DNA of 64,000 nt, from NCBI RefSeq assembly GCF_018812025.1, contig NC_063052.1:13374001-13438000 (forward strand), written 5' to 3'. Shown here piece after piece: positions 44,846 through 58,393 of the stretch. Under the pieces are notes generated by a model. That model ran no database searches, was not told where the DNA came from, and saw only the letters and a list, made by a program, of their open reading frames with translations. The position numbers and the translations under genes were made by a program. Source of the DNA: Megalobrama amblycephala (taxonomy: Eukaryota; Chordata; Actinopteri; Cypriniformes; Xenocyprididae). The first letter of the stretch is position 1; each line of letters opens with the position of its first letter.

Positions 44846-47800
44846 TCATGTGATTGATGATTGACTTTGCTCTTCCTTCTCTACACTTCCCTGCTCCCAG
44901 AAACACTCTTCTCGGTTACGAAAAAGTACCTCAAAGCGACTGTAGACTTTCTTTTCTTTGCGCATGCTCTCTATTCTCTTCAGCAGATTGTCCCTCTCCT
45001 GTGGGTTGACTGGAGTTCGGCCGAACCGGTTCCGGCTTTGGAAAGAAGAATTGGAAACATCGTCTTCCTTGCCCCCCTCGCTTTTCCCAGACTCTTCGTT
45101 CTGCTGTCTATTCTTCTGGCTATTTGCTGAGATTTGCTCTAGGATCACCTTGGTATCATCCCTGAGGTTGCTACTGAATATTACATTCGAGGTAGAGGAC
45201 TGATAGCGGGACTGAGTTGGTTTAGCATTAGGTTTGTTGGTCTCTACTGTGGTTAAAGTTTCAGAGGGTTTCTCTTTGTCCGAGGGTTCCTCTTGCACCT
45301 CAGGGACTGTTTTCATTGACTTGTCCTCTTGAGAGTTGGACACTCCGGAGTGCTTCTTTTCTCCCTTTGGCCCAAGGAAACCCTTCAGTCTCTGCGTTTG
45401 TTTCTTGAGGAAGTCAAGGGCCTTTGTATCTTTACCATCGGAGCTTCCAAGGTTTAGGGAGCTCAGGCTTTCTTTGGACTCTGCGCGGGAAATGCCCGAT
45501 GTGCTGAGGCTGCGGGACTTCTTAAGCTCACTCTTTTCCGCATCTGTCGCATCCGTGAGAATCTCCTCACCGCATGAGATCCGACGATGAGAGGACTGAG
45601 AGCTTTTGAATGGTTTTAAGAACTTGGGTGAAGGGAAAGGCCGAAGTGACTTAGTTGGCTCCTTAGCAGGCTCTTTCTTTGCCGCATCAGCTGTGCTCTC
45701 TGTCAGAGTTTTACTGTTCGTGTGCGGCCTGTCCACACAGACTTCAGTAGGTTTTGGATTTGATGTGACCGACAGGCGCTGTGGTACAGGATCTGCTAGG
45801 GTAAATGATGGTTCTTGTGTCTTCACAGTGGAGTCCTCTGAAGTAATAAGCACATTTGGAACTTTGGTTGCTGTATCAGAGGGGTCTGGCTTTTTCTTGG
45901 CTGCTTCTCGACTTTTAGTATCCAAATCTAACTCTAATTTTGAGGTCTTTCTCTTTTCTTCCAGATCTTTAAAGTACTTAAGTCGGCTTGCTGGATCATT
46001 CACGTTTAGGGAAGAAGTTGTTTGCTTAGGTCTCGAAGGCTCTGTTGGCTGTGTAACTTTGTTGTCCTTAGGTTCAGGGTTGTCAGGTTTCTCGTTTTCT
46101 TTGATGGGCTCCTCTTTGGCGTCTTTGATCGTAGTCAGGTCTCCTGTTGATGAGTTTTTAACATCTTTTTCATCTGCTTTTTTATGCTTGCTCCAATCAA
46201 ACGGCTCTCTTGACAGCGATCTCCTCTTCTCGAGAATCTCTGCCACAATGGACGAGTATCGAACAGGCTCACTCTCATCTTTCTCCTCTTGTAACTCCCC
46301 ACCAGACTTGGCTTGCGAGGAACTGTGTTGCTCCAGCTTTGAGGAGCTGAAGATTAAAGAAGACCGTAGTCTTGAGCTCCTTTGCAGCATTGGGTTAATT
46401 CGAGATCGGAACGACTCGTGCTTGGTAATGCTAATCGGTTCCCTCGGTTCCACCTCCTTCTCATTGTCTGTTGAAGATGCTAGTGATGAAGCTGAAATTG
46501 CTGGCTTTAATGTGTCAGTACTTGTGGGACCGAAGTCAGAGGTAACATCTTTTACCTGATTCCTATCTTGAATGATGGGTTTACCATAGCGTGGTCGCAA
46601 GTCAAGGTTTGGCTTAGTTGGGATTTTCTGACGCTCTCTAATGTTAAAGTTAAGGCCTGGTCCCTCTGAGCCATAAAGTCTGCTGTCAGGTTGTTGATAT
46701 GGCTCATCAAAAGCATCTTGACCCATGGGCTGATGCAGGCCCTCCTCTCCTGCATCTTCATAAGTGCTGAGATAAGAGTTGATTCTCCAGCTCCGCAATC
46801 CCTGCTTCACACCGGGGTCCTCGGACTGCCGTACCTGTTCTCCAGTGGAGAACAACTGCTTGTGGTCTGGAGGATGTGGCTGAGTTGGCGAACTCTGACA
46901 GGCATACGAGTGGCCCGCAGCAGGCCTCTTGTGGCTTTGTGGACCATAGCGTCCCCCTCCTGTGTTATATTGTTTTTCTGAATCACTTTTGAGGTCATCA
47001 GAGGATAAAATATTCATATTTCCTGGTGCTTCAAGTTCAGGTGGATATGCAGATTCAGACTGTTGATCTGCCTGGTACATGCCGTAGTTAAGGCGGTCAT
47101 ATGGCCCACGCTCAGAATCAGGTCCCATGCCCTCGCTCTGATAGTAATGTTGTTCTCGCTGGTAATGCGATTCCATCTCCTCCAAGTTGTTCATTACACG
47201 TTGTTTCATGTACTGCCGGGAGGAGGCGTAGGTCTCGCGGGTTCCCTCGGCATAGCTATGCCTCTTAAAAGCGTTCATTTCCAGCTGCCGGGACGCCATC
47301 ATTGAGCGTCCTTGATCCAAGAATGACTGTTGCATCTTGAACTGCTGTGTTGCATATTTTGTGACCTGCATAGGACCTGCACTTGGATCAATCGTATGGC
47401 GGAACGGGTCATCCCTCCGAAAAGGTAGTACAGAATCAAGACGATCCCCGAATGGGAAACCAGTAAGTTCAGGCTGGCGATGATATCCTCTGGGATTCCT
47501 TAGTGACTGAGTTCTTTTCAAGCCAAACTGGCTGCCAAGGTAACTATCTTGTGGCATGGGTACAAGGGCATTTTCAACAACAAGAGGCTGAGACTGAGCA
47601 AACAAAATACGAAACTCCTCATCAAAAGTGGCAACTAGTTCTCCAAGGAACAAATGGGCGATGCAGCGGTGGATCTTCTCAAAAGACCACATAAAGCTGG
47701 AGAAAGAGAGAAAGAAACATTTAGAATGTCATCTGTGTCACATAAGTGCCCATACAATACACATATTTGCATTCAAATGTCACTGAGCTCACCTATAGTT

Positions 47801-49651
47801 TCCACTGATCACTGCTCTGCAGTCAGTCAGAAGAAAGCGGTCCATCACTTGACCTTTAAATGATTTTCCTGAGCGGCAGAAGTAGGTAATGCCTGCTACT
47901 GTCCGTACCCGCATCATCTGTAACCAGTAAAGTAACCATTAAGCCTGTATTTTCTTTCAATTTAAATTAAAACTTAGCCTAGTTGAGATCAGTTTTACTT
48001 ACATGGATCATATCCAGGTTAACTTTACAGCTTGCCACCATGTTAACAAAATGATGGGCATTTTGTTCATCCAGCAGAATATAGACAGGCACATGACGTG
48101 CTGTAGCATCCAGAAGATCGGAAAATATATCAACATCTGTGAAAATATCCATCACTATTGCAATGACCTGTAAGAAAGAGGAAATAAAAATGAAAATAGC
48201 AATAAGGAATCACCTCGAACTGTGCATCATAAGTTGACAATTAAAACTAGTCAAGTTGAATAAGTCCTTTCTTGCACTTATTTTAGTATACTTTGATAAT
48301 GTATGTTTTCATTTACTGAAGCCAATGCAGAAATTTGCAGCCTGCCATGATTATTTTATTCTATGAGCAATAACGGGGGTTACCAACATAAAATGAGTAG
48401 CATTTGGCTGGTCAGTCTTTATTTCATACAAGCAGGGCTTGACATTAACACCCACCAAATGCGGTGGATTTCAGAAGTGGCATGTAACGCAGTCACTGCT
48501 ACTAGCCATATTGGTGGGTTGCATTTATATATAATATATATATTTTTCAATTGTACTCTTCTAAAGGCATCTGAAATAATAAACTAAGTGCAATGTATTG
48601 TTGTCAAAAATAAAGATTTTTCGATACATATCAATACTGAAATATCTGAAACACTTCAATACTCATTTTCCGCAGAAAAGATACACAATACCAGCTGCGC
48701 TTTCTCTCTCTCATCTCTCCGACAGCGAGTCGACACACAAACCCTCCTCCCTTCACTCACTCATTTCATTTGCTCTGGATGAATATTGTTGGAGCTACAG
48801 GGCTTGAATTTCGGCATGTTTTTACGCATAATTTTACTCATTCTTGCAGATTTTGTGCTCACACCCAAAATGCACCCATAAAGCCGCCTCTCAGTACTAA
48901 ATTGAGTTTTTCGCTGCTTATTGCACTTAAACAGTCAGATACACACAAAATAATGTCAAAATGCCGTTCTTGGCGAGTATTCAGGTAAACACAGTCATGT
49001 TTTTTAAGTGAATGTAGACAGTTGAGAAAGAAACGCATGTGTAATGGATCCGTGCATCAGGTCTTAAAGTGACAGCAGCCTAATATACCTGCTCCCACAT
49101 TATGAGAAAATATGAAAAAATATCTATAAGGCATGATATATATCTATTTTAAATATCATTTATAAATTTGAAAGCACTAACCTGATGAGCATTTTTGATG
49201 AGTCGCCGTGCCTGCTCCTTAATGCTGGGAAGTTCGGGGTCAGCGGGGTTTACCAACATTGTGACCTCTGTGGGACCCACAAAACTATGTTGCTGCAGAG
49301 GCCATCCAAGGTCTAGCCCCGGTGCATCCAAGTCAGAATGCAGCGGCCAGTAGGTGTCAGAAGACCCATCCTGATCTATTTCTCGATACGGCAGTTCTGG
49401 TACATTTCCAGCACTCTGTGGTGAATGCACAGTGCTTTTAATATGCTCGATCTCTGACCTTGATAAAAAGTCAACTACATTAGCACTTTGTAAAAAGTTG
49501 TAGTAGCCCTCAATGTCCTCCTCCACCAGGGCATCGATAGCCATGCGATACTCTTCCCGGTAATGCGGACGCAAATAATTGGGATCCAGGGGGTTGTCTC
49601 CCACTGAAGAACTCTGGGAGCGACGGGCCATGGTGGAGCAGGGAAAACAAC
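44846..49651 (-). CDS. fam83h: Family with sequence similarity 83 member H (fam83h), four coding exons
   Basis: FAM83H is a cytoplasmic scaffold that binds casein kinase 1 and keratins; human truncating mutations cause amelogenesis imperfecta. Coding segments in transcript order: 49631-49182 (150 codons; this exon starts at 49651 after TTTCTTAG), 48167-48003, 47917-47793 and 47696-44846. Total 1196 residues, against 1179 in human. Seen: the family N-terminus [17 protein letters not shown], then the DUF1669 phospholipase D-like pseudo-enzyme domain (about 1-290) with [27 protein letters not shown] and [21 protein letters not shown] lies in the FxxxF region linked to CK1 binding. The long Ser/Pro/charged tail is disordered, with conserved islands [37 protein letters not shown] and [17 protein letters not shown]. 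Splice phases are clean; the Ser at the last junction is split AG|C. The tail ends EEQSQSSIT and lacks the KILGTFKS-type end I recall from mammals. Confidence 0.95.
48418..48545. repeat. Repeat fragment in fam83h intron
   Basis: Contains GGGCTTGACATTAACACCCA and GGTGGATTTCAGAAGTGG, a pattern that resembles a dispersed fish repeat. Tentative, with unclear boundaries. The rest of the 48168-49181 intron shows no recognisable element. Confidence 0.3.
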
Positions 49652-51118
49652 CTAAGAAACGACATTTTTTTAATAAATAAGCATGTGGAACAATCTTATC
49701 AGAGCATCTGGAATCTCTTCTATTACATTATTATTGCAGAAAATGTTTACAATTTTAGCACAAACATGTTAGTTGTAACTAGGCTACTACTAGGCTACAT
49801 TAACAAACAGGAAATAACACTTTTAAATTTACCATATGCACTATGATACAATAGTATCCAGGAAGGGCAAATTCTGCATACTAAGCCACTATTATATGTT
49901 GTACGACACAGATCATGAAGTGTATATTATGAAACATTTATGCAACCAAAAAAAATGTGCTACTGCATGCTAGTTCAGATCGACCTGCCGAAAAACTCTG
50001 GGAGCTGCTTGACTCATTGTGTACATATGGAATTCCTATCTGTTCTGCTGGAGCCTTCCAGACAATGACCGCTAAGCAAGGTTAGGCCCCAGTTTGAAGG
50101 TTTTCGAAGGTTGTGGGTACTTGTGTACATTTGTTTGTATTTTAGACATCACCAGGGAAACGGTGTCAGCCTGTTGGCGAGTGACTCATTGTGGGCAAGA
50201 GGGGAACCAAAAAGACATCAACAGAAAGGGAAAAACTGAAGAAACATGTGACTGAATCAAAGAAGGGAGTGTTTTGCTGATGTTCTTGTGAAAGAGGCTC
50301 GCTGCGTTAACTGTGTGAGTTAGAATCAGACTTTGAGCTGGTCGTAAATTAACCAAGGCATGTTGTGGCTAATTCACAGGGTAGCATGTCTATTATATGT
50401 TGTAAACTCATATGTATAATGTATTCATAACAAATTTGCTAACAAGAATGTTATGTGATGCCAAAGAAGATTGCGTCTACTTATGACCAGCCTCGATTAT
50501 TGTGCTGTCAGCATATTTCCTTATGAGTCGACACCCAGACCAGTATATCGTGTTGGAGTGGATTCATCCCCATTGCACTGCTTCACTTTATTATGAACAT
50601 AATATAAAGCTATTATAATGACTGACCGATAATAATAATTCAGACTGTATTGGATGGCCAAATGTGAAAAATACCCAAGAGATGTTATGAAATTACACTG
50701 TGCTTAAACTTACACTGCAAGTGCCAAGTTGGATATGATTCAGTTTTACTTGTTTAGTAGACTGATGTGTTCACGCAGATGTCTGCACATACATTGCTCA
50801 TGTAAATACATTCTATGTACATTCAAAACATAACTGGAAATTACCAAGGCAGAAGAATCTTTACATTCCTGGGATATCTGTAACAACAGGCAGTGAGACT
50901 GATATATAACAGGCAGCCAATGTTTCAGTAGCTTAGTTGTTGCAATTATTTTTAGCAAGCAAAAAATAGACTTTTGCATGACCAAATATTTTTCATAATA
51001 AACCCGTGACTCTTTTATGAATATTGTAATATTCGGCACATTGTGAAATTCAAATGCAGAATAAAGACCAATTCAGAAATACTGAATGCGTTTATATAAA
51101 CATCTTTATTTGGATGCT

Positions 51119-51885
51119 TAAAAGGATAGTTTAAGCTATTTCTTTGGTTATCCTGACTAGAGATGCACAATATATCAGTATCAATCCAACGTTATTATTT
51201 TTTTTAATATTTAGATTACCTTTGCCATCATCTACTTACAGTTAAAGCCAAAAATGAAAATCCTGTCATTAATTACTCACCCACACCCGTAAGACCTTTG
51301 TTCATATTCGGAACACAAATTAAGATATTTCTGATGAAATCCGAGAGGTATATGACTCGTCCATAGACAGCAATTTAACCGACACTTTCAAGGTCCAGAA
51401 AGGTACTAAAGACATCGTTAAAACTGTCGATGAACAATATCTTATCTTCTGTGTCATTCTCATACTATGTTTACATCACCGACTCATTATTGGCCGGCTC
51501 CTGCATCAGCATCACACACATGCGTCGTGCTGATCATGTGACCAGCTTTGGCCAATAATGAGCCGGCATTCACTATGCTTACTGCATTAGGATAATGACA
51601 GGGAAGAAAAGAGAATGTTAAAGTTATTTTTGTTTTGTTTTTGCACACAAAAATATTCTCGTCGCTTCATAACATTAAGGTTGAACCACTGCAGTCACAT
51701 GACTGTTTGAATGATGTCTTTAGTACCTTTCTGGACCTTGAAAGTGTTGATTATATTGTTGTCTATGAACGAGTCATATACCTCTCGCATTTTATCAAAA
51801 ATATCTTAATTTGTGTTCCGAAGATGAAAGGTCCTATGGGTGTGGAAGAACATGAGGGTGAGTAATTCATGACAGAAACCCTTTA
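51119..51885. mobile_element. Foldback element related to 18593-19344
   Basis: AAAAATGAAAATCCTGTCAT, TACTCACCCACACCCGTAAG and the right-hand complement (GGTGTGGAAGAACATGAGGG, TGAGTAATTCATGACAG) form long arms around a GC-richer centre with GGCCAATAATGAGCCGGC. Confidence 0.78.
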
Positions 51886-53005
51886 ATCTTTATAAACACT
51901 AATAGTTTATTAACACTGTTACTTAGCAAAGTGATGAATATCCATTTTTCATACTGTGCATTATAATGTTGTGATGCCTAAATTGTATTTTTACTTAATT
52001 TAGACAAAACAGAATAGAATTTCGGCCATTTATTAGCCATAACATGAAAATAATTCTTCGTATCAGCCATAATATTTGTGCATCCCGAATCCTGACATGC
52101 TCTTTTACAACATCCAGTTTTCTCAATTCATGTCCAACACTAATGCGACTTTGAATATTTCCTTTGACAGTCCATTGTATTATTATCACATTTTACATAC
52201 TGACAATTTAACATTTGTCCATCAACAGGACAAGTTTTAGATATTTTCATCACAGCCCTTGGAAATCATGCATTTCCTCCCTTAAAAACATCCAATAATT
52301 ATAATACGTGCCTTCAGTTTCTGTCAGATTTGCCAGTTATCAATTACTAACAACACCCTCTTAGTAAAGATCCTCGTGTTTCAACAAGTGCAAAATTAAA
52401 GTGTCATATAACTCAAGCTCAACCATATATAGGAAATTATGGGATATGACAATCATAGAAATGCACAAGTCTGTTCATGGTGTGGTTTACCTGGGCCTCA
52501 CCCACAAAAAGAATCAGTGCAAGTAGTACAGAGATTTAGATAATTTAATATTAAGAGTTATGCAATGTTTTAAGACCATGGGTGGCAATGTAAGGAGAGG
52601 ACATCCTGAACCAATCCCTTAACCAAAGTCCTACATGATAACAAAGGAACAACTCCATGCACCCACGATACTGAACCATGACATATCAAAGATCAATAGT
52701 AGACTTACTCTAATAAAATACTGATATTTCGTAGCTTTAAGAACATTTATAGATAAGAACTATTCCATCATTTCCACACAGATGTCAAAGCTTCATCATC
52801 TCCAAAATGATTGTTATATAATGCACTGTTGTTTTAATGCTTACTTCAAAAGTCTTTCAAATGGGCTGGTATAGTATGTAAAGAGTTAACCATTCCGATT
52901 AAAGTGCATTTAAGAATAAAAATAACTTTTAGAGAGTTTCCACACCAAGTTTCTACACTGTCAACCCTCAACTGCTCTTTCACGCTTTTTGATTATAGTT
53001 CTGCT

Positions 53006-53057
53006 GTAAGTTGAGACTTTCGCGCTCGCCTGTTTGCAGTAAGTTGAGACTTTCGCG
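53006..53057. repeat. Two copies of GTAAGTTGAGACTTTCGCG, 33-bp period
   Basis: Exact 19-mers at 53006-53024 and 53039-53057, just inside the start of the proposed first fam83h intron. Could be a promoter-proximal element or a recent short duplication. Confidence 0.85.
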
Positions 53058-53068
53058 TTCGTTCTTAC

Positions 53069-53360
53069 CTTTACGGTTGGAGTTACTTGCAGTCGCCGGT
53101 GAAGAAACTTTTTTTAGGTCCCGAAAAAGTCGGCTATTTTCGCCCCCTGTTCAGCGAATGCATCCGCGATACATTCCTGGTGTCGGTGGAAACCCCACCC
53201 AACGCTATTCAGCTTCAAGGCGAAAAGCAGCCCTGGCGAAACCTGTTCGCGTTCGGCCGAGTCCTGCCCGCCCGAACGTCTCAGCGCCGTTAAGACAACA
53301 CACCAGTCGGTTAGTAATGAACGACTCAACCCTTTGAATTTGAGTTGTGAAACTCCTCCC
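53069..53360 (-). promoter_or_regulatory. Candidate CG-rich leader exon and promoter of fam83h
   Basis: On the minus strand a strong donor (AAAG|GTAAGA) falls at 53069/53068. The preceding 290 nt are unusually rich in CG dinucleotides for this window. The coding exon's acceptor at 49652 needs an upstream leader, and this is the best candidate. The transcription start cannot be set. Confidence 0.45.
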
Positions 53361-54065
53361 AACCATCGCCGGCGTCAGCGCTCACCTACAGCTATAGAGC
53401 TAACTGACAACTACAAAGCAATGTACAAAAACATCCAAGGTTTTTACTGCAGGCTTGGTTGGAGTTGGAATTTGCATATCTGGTGAAACATGTACAAATT
53501 TGCCCCGTGGAGTTTCACGAGCACACTTCATATCCCAGCTCACCCTTCTCTTCCTCTTTCCACAGCCAGCAGACGGACAGATGGTGGATTGTTGCTCATA
53601 GGACAAAGGCGCGCCCAGGTCATGATCACACTGTTGAGTGTTGTGTGTATGTCTGCTACAGATGGTATAGAAGATGAATTATTCATTCATAATGAATGTT
53701 TTAAAGCTCCCGATTTCCATCTAAGTTCACTCAAAACAAATTTCTGTGCACATGTAAACAGTGACTTCAACCAAAACAACAGGCCTATTTAAAGCTTATA
53801 AAAGTGAGTTATTTTTATTACAGGTATTTTTCCTATCAACAAAATTTCCATGCATCATCTTTTTCAATAAATATAATATTATATTGAATATGATTATAAA
53901 TATCATTCTCTCTCTATTAGAGTTTATAGTAACATTAGTATTGAGAAGACATGACTTTCTTTAAAATGAATTTCATAAATATGTAATATTTTTTATTTTA
54001 AAGATGCGAACTCAAACAGAAGTAAATTTCTAATTGCTTTTACCGTTTTATGTTGTATTTTGGTA
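53361..54065. other. Intergenic, nothing recognised
   Basis: Flank 5' of fam83h. No gene or complete repeat recognised. Confidence 0.4.
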
Positions 54066-54580
54066 CACACTAAAAAAATGCTGGGTTAAAAACAGCTTGA
54101 AAATGGACAAAATGGACATAAAATGGTTGTATTAACCCAGCGAATTGGGTTGTTTTAACCTAGTGGTTGGGTTAAATGTTTGCACAACCTGCTGGGCAGT
54201 TTTATTTAACTCAACTGTTTAAAAATTATATATGGCTGGATTAAAATGAACCAAAAATAGGTTGGAAATTAAAAATCAGACACATAATTACTAGATGCAA
54301 CAGTAATAATCAAAAGGTAAACATTTATTAATAAGCAATTTAATAAATGATTATTTAATTATTATTTATTTATAAATTATCATAATGTTAATTTCCAACC
54401 TATTTTGGGTGCATTTTAAGCAAGCAATATAGTAATTTTAAACAAATAAACAATAGTTAATTTTGAGTTAAATAAAACTGCCCAGCAGGTTCGGACAAAC
54501 ATTTAACCCAACCACTGGGTTTGTCCATTTTCAACCCAACTTGGGTTGTTTTTTTTTTACCCAGCATTTTTTAGAGTGTA
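54066..54580. mobile_element. Foldback element 5' of fam83h (copy 2)
   Basis: Ends ACACTAAAAAAATGCTGGGT and CCCAGCATTTTTTAGAGTGT. The body matches 44333-44778 almost throughout, in the same orientation. Confidence 0.85.
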
Positions 54581-54693
54581 AATTTGTTAGGGAACTTATA
54601 TTGTAGGTCTTAAATAATGATTTTTATTAAATTGAATAAAGTGATTAATTTATCTGCATCTAATTCTCTTTGTAACAAATGCTTTTTAAGCGG

Positions 54694-54753
54694 TATATAT
54701 ATATATATATATATATATAAATTAACATATATATATATATATATATATATATC
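54694..54753. repeat. (TA)n microsatellite, interrupted
   Basis: Two alternating TA runs separated by AATTAAC. Confidence 0.9.
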
Positions 54754-56580
54754 TATTCATATTTTAATGAATGTTTCAGATCCTAAAGGAATCACATATC
54801 AATGACCCAAACATGGTATAATTATATTTTAAAAAATAAATAGACTTCAGGTAAATATATTTCAGCTGCAAATGTATTTTAAAATGAGACCAAAGTACAA
54901 TTTGTTGTACAATTTGATCTGTAGTATCAAGACAATCTCAGGAGCAATACACTATGTACTTTATGACGCCGTAATGATTACTTTATTGCAATTTGTATGT
55001 ATGTATAAGTGCACAATTCACATGCATGAAAGTATGCATGGTGCAGGGGTGGAGAAAGTCAGAGGATTTTGCCCCACCCTGAAAAGAAAAAGCCTTAAAC
55101 ATATCCTCATTCTGCCAGACTTTCACTCTAGATATGGGGAAGTTTTGTTTGAAAAATTTAAAGATGTTTTTGTTGTGTATTTTTTTTTTTATGAGAACAG
55201 TTTTATGTGCTCTTCCTCGGGTTTATGATTGTGTGATTGATTCAGAAAGTTTATAATCTTGTCAGTTTGTGTCTGTATTTGGTTTAACCTAGCAACCACT
55301 CAGGTAAGGGAGGGTGTGAGAAAGGGTGCGGCCCACCGAAGAATGTGCCAGGACAACTGAGAGACATTTACCACGCCTAGGACACGTTCATTCCTCTCAC
55401 ACACACACCTACTTACCTTTTCTGCTGTGTACATAACTTTTCACACATTCACTTGAAGGTCACACAAAACCACATAGCAAAAAATTATTACAAATATGAT
55501 ATGCAAATATCTCTTGAACACTCTCATACTCATTCAGTCGTATCAAAACTTTCAGTTTTTCAGTACATACTGCTTCACTTGCCTGTCATATGTGTGATGT
55601 GTTTCTCAGCAGTGAGGCCTATAAACAAGTAGAAAAATATTAAATAATTGAAAATGTTTTTTTAAGCCGAAGGGCCTTTTTTTATTTTCAAGACAAACAA
55701 AATTCAACCTCCAAGCTAAAGAATTTTATTGCGAGTAGCCAAGCTAGAATATGTCGAAAGACTGTTTGAGATCAAACTCTGTCATGTTTCATTAGCTAAG
55801 CAAGTTTTAGCATGCCAACACGATCTGCATCCATCTATCCACAGCAGGGTGATCTTTAAAACAGTGCTGTTCTTTGAAACAGGGTGTCCTTTGGCTGTCT
55901 GGCAGAGTCCCACCCACAATTCCCCTCTCCTGCTGTAATATCACACCTGCGTATCATGTGACACAAGACAGCTCTCTGTAGCACTTAAACACACACAGAT
56001 GCACATAAACAAACTTTCATTATTCAAAGTAGCTATGCATAGTTTACATTGATACTTTCACTAGGTTTTCTACTCACACCAACACATTTAATTTTTATTT
56101 GTCGTGTATCGAAGTCACAACCAATTAAATATTCCCTGTGTCATTCACGTGTTATGTTTGTGTTTTTAATTATTGTTCATGTGTGCTGCTGGCACATTGC
56201 TGTTACATTACCGATAAGTGCAGGCGGTTTGTGACGCGAGGTTGAAACCTGTAAAGTAGCATGTTTTCACATTAAATGTCAAACCCCTGTAGCTACAGAG
56301 CCGATTACAGTTTAATGCCTCATCTCCTCCGGTAATGATGCACACCTCAGGCTGTGTCGCGACGAATTGTGTTTTATTACCTCATGCTCCAGTCCGTGTC
56401 CTTCACCCAACCCAAACACAAAGAACAACAAATCAGCCAAACCAGTCTGCCATCTTGATATGTCACATGCACCTAGATTCCAGAAATGATTGGGAAATAT
56501 TTAGACATCAAATTCAAGACTGGATACTTTTTTATTATGCATGTTTTAGATGTGTGTTGATTTTATATAAGACTCATGTG

Positions 56581-56582
<2 letters not shown>
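54754..56582. other. Intergenic, nothing recognised
   Basis: No gene-like frame with family features. The longest open frame (54872-55228) has no recognisable motif and biased, AT-driven composition. Confidence 0.4.

Positions 56583-56628
<46 letters not shown>
56583..56628. repeat. (TA)n microsatellite
   Basis: About 45 nt of TA repeat directly against the left end of the foldback element at 56629. Confidence 0.9.
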
Positions 56629-56631
<3 letters not shown>

Positions 56632-57569
56632 TACAGTCCAAAAGTTTGGAACCACTAAGATTTTTAATGTTTTTAAAAGAAGTTTCGTCTGCTCACCAAG
56701 GCTACATTTATTTAATTAAAAATACAGTAAAAAACAGTAATATTGTGAAATATTATTACAATTTAAAATAACTGTGTACTCTTTAAATATATTTGACAAA
56801 GTAATTTATTCCTGTGATGCAAAGCTGAATTTTCAGCATCATTACTCCAGTCTTCAGTGTCACATGATCCTTCAGAAATCATTCTAATATGCTGATTTGC
56901 TGCTCAATAAACATTTATGATTATTTTCAATGTTGAAAACAGTTGTGTACTTTTTTTTTCAGGATTCCTTGATGAATAGAAAGTTCAAAAGAACAGCATT
57001 TATCTGAAATACAAAGCTTCTGTAGCATTATACACTACCGTTCAAAAGTTTGGGGTCAGTAAGAATTTTTATTTTTATTTTTTTGAAAAGAAATTAAAGA
57101 AATGAATACTTTTATTCAGCAAGGATGCATTAAATCAATCAAAAGTGGCAGTAAAGACATTTATAATGTTACAAAAGATTAGATTTCAGATAAACACTGT
57201 TCTTTTGAACTTTCTATTCATCAAATAATCCTGAAAAAAAATATTGTACACAAATATTTTGTACAATTGTACACATTAAATGTTTCTTGAGCAGCAGATC
57301 AGCATATTAGAATGATTTCTGAAGGATCATGTGACACTGAAGACTGGAGTAATGATGCTGAAAATTCAGCTTTGCCATCACAGGAATAAATTACTCTGTG
57401 AAATATATTCAAATAGAAAACAGTTATTTTAAATTGTAATAATATTTCACAATATTACTGTTTTTTACTGTATTTTTAATTAAATAAATGTAGCCTTGGT
57501 GAGCAGAGGAAACTTCTTTTAAAAACATTAAAAATCTTAGTGGTTCCAAACTTTTGGACTGTACTGTGT
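56629..57569. mobile_element. Large foldback element, about 940 bp
   Basis: ACAGTACAGTCCAAAAGTTT at the left and AAACTTTTGGACTGTACTGT at the right. Arms of several hundred nt include GTCTGCTCACCAAGGCTACA-type sequence and its complement. An inner CTACCGTTCAAAAGTTTGGG word near 57044 suggests a second related element fused inside. Confidence 0.88.
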
Positions 57570-58393
57570 ATAATAATTTACTCTTAAGTATCGATGTTAA
57601 TCATGTATGGTGTCTCCATGTGATCTGATCCCACTCTATCAGCCAAATGTTTTAAATACCATTAGGTTATATAAAGCAATAAAGTTGAGTGACTTAAGAA
57701 TGGTACTAATTCGTGTCAGTCTAGACATTAGTCTGTTTCTGCAGTTCATTGCCGTGGGGTTTTTAAGAGATCAGCTTTCAGCAAACTGAATCAGGTTGAT
57801 TAGGATGTTTTTGCTATTTCAGATGACTGGCAGAAAGTGTCCCTGAATTCACCCCTAAAGAAGGACGTTGCAGACTCTGAATTCCTAAGATTATCACATA
57901 AACTATTAGTCAACCCAGAGAGTTAGGACTAGTTTCAACAGACTAACAGTGAAAAAAGTTTATAAATAAATGTGAATTGAACCGATCTAGCCATGATTGA
58001 CTCACTAGAGGGGTTTTGCAATTGAATTCTTTCAGTCAGTAATCATGATCAAACAGAAGAATGAGTCATTCACCTTCACAGACATATCAACAAAATCTAA
58101 TGTTGTATTCCTCATAAACCCTCATCATTCATCACTTTAACGTCATCACACAAACACCATATGGTATACTGACTTTTCATACTTTTGTATCCTAAAATTG
58201 TTTAATTAGAGCAAAATATCTGTACTAAGTTGAACAAAATGTAGTTTTTACGTACCTGTTTTTTCATGTGTTTCAAAATTTTCAGCAATTGAGAATTTTT
58301 CCAACTTGATTTTAGTTGATTGATTTCTCAGAATTTTTTTTTTCATCTTGTCTATAAGTTGATATTTTTTCAAATGTGAAAAAATGTTACAGT
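57570..58393. other. Intergenic, nothing recognised
   Basis: No gene or complete repeat seen. Confidence 0.4.

Larger units (their letters stand above)
49652..53068. other. First intron of fam83h, with one foldback element
   Basis: Apart from the foldback element at 51119-51885, no coding exon or named repeat was seen. Open frames here are short and lack family features. Confidence 0.4.

Noticed and set aside
45606..46559. 317-codon open frame on the plus strand
   Set aside because: It lies antisense to the long last exon of fam83h, has a Ser/Leu/Val composition expected from the reverse of a Ser/Glu/Lys-rich frame, and shows no domain.
46691..47305. Plus-strand open frames over fam83h
   Set aside because: Shadows of the fam83h coding exon in other frames.
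54872..55228. 118-codon frame 5' of fam83h
   Set aside because: No domain, no splice or paralogue support, AT-driven residues. Retained only as intergenic.
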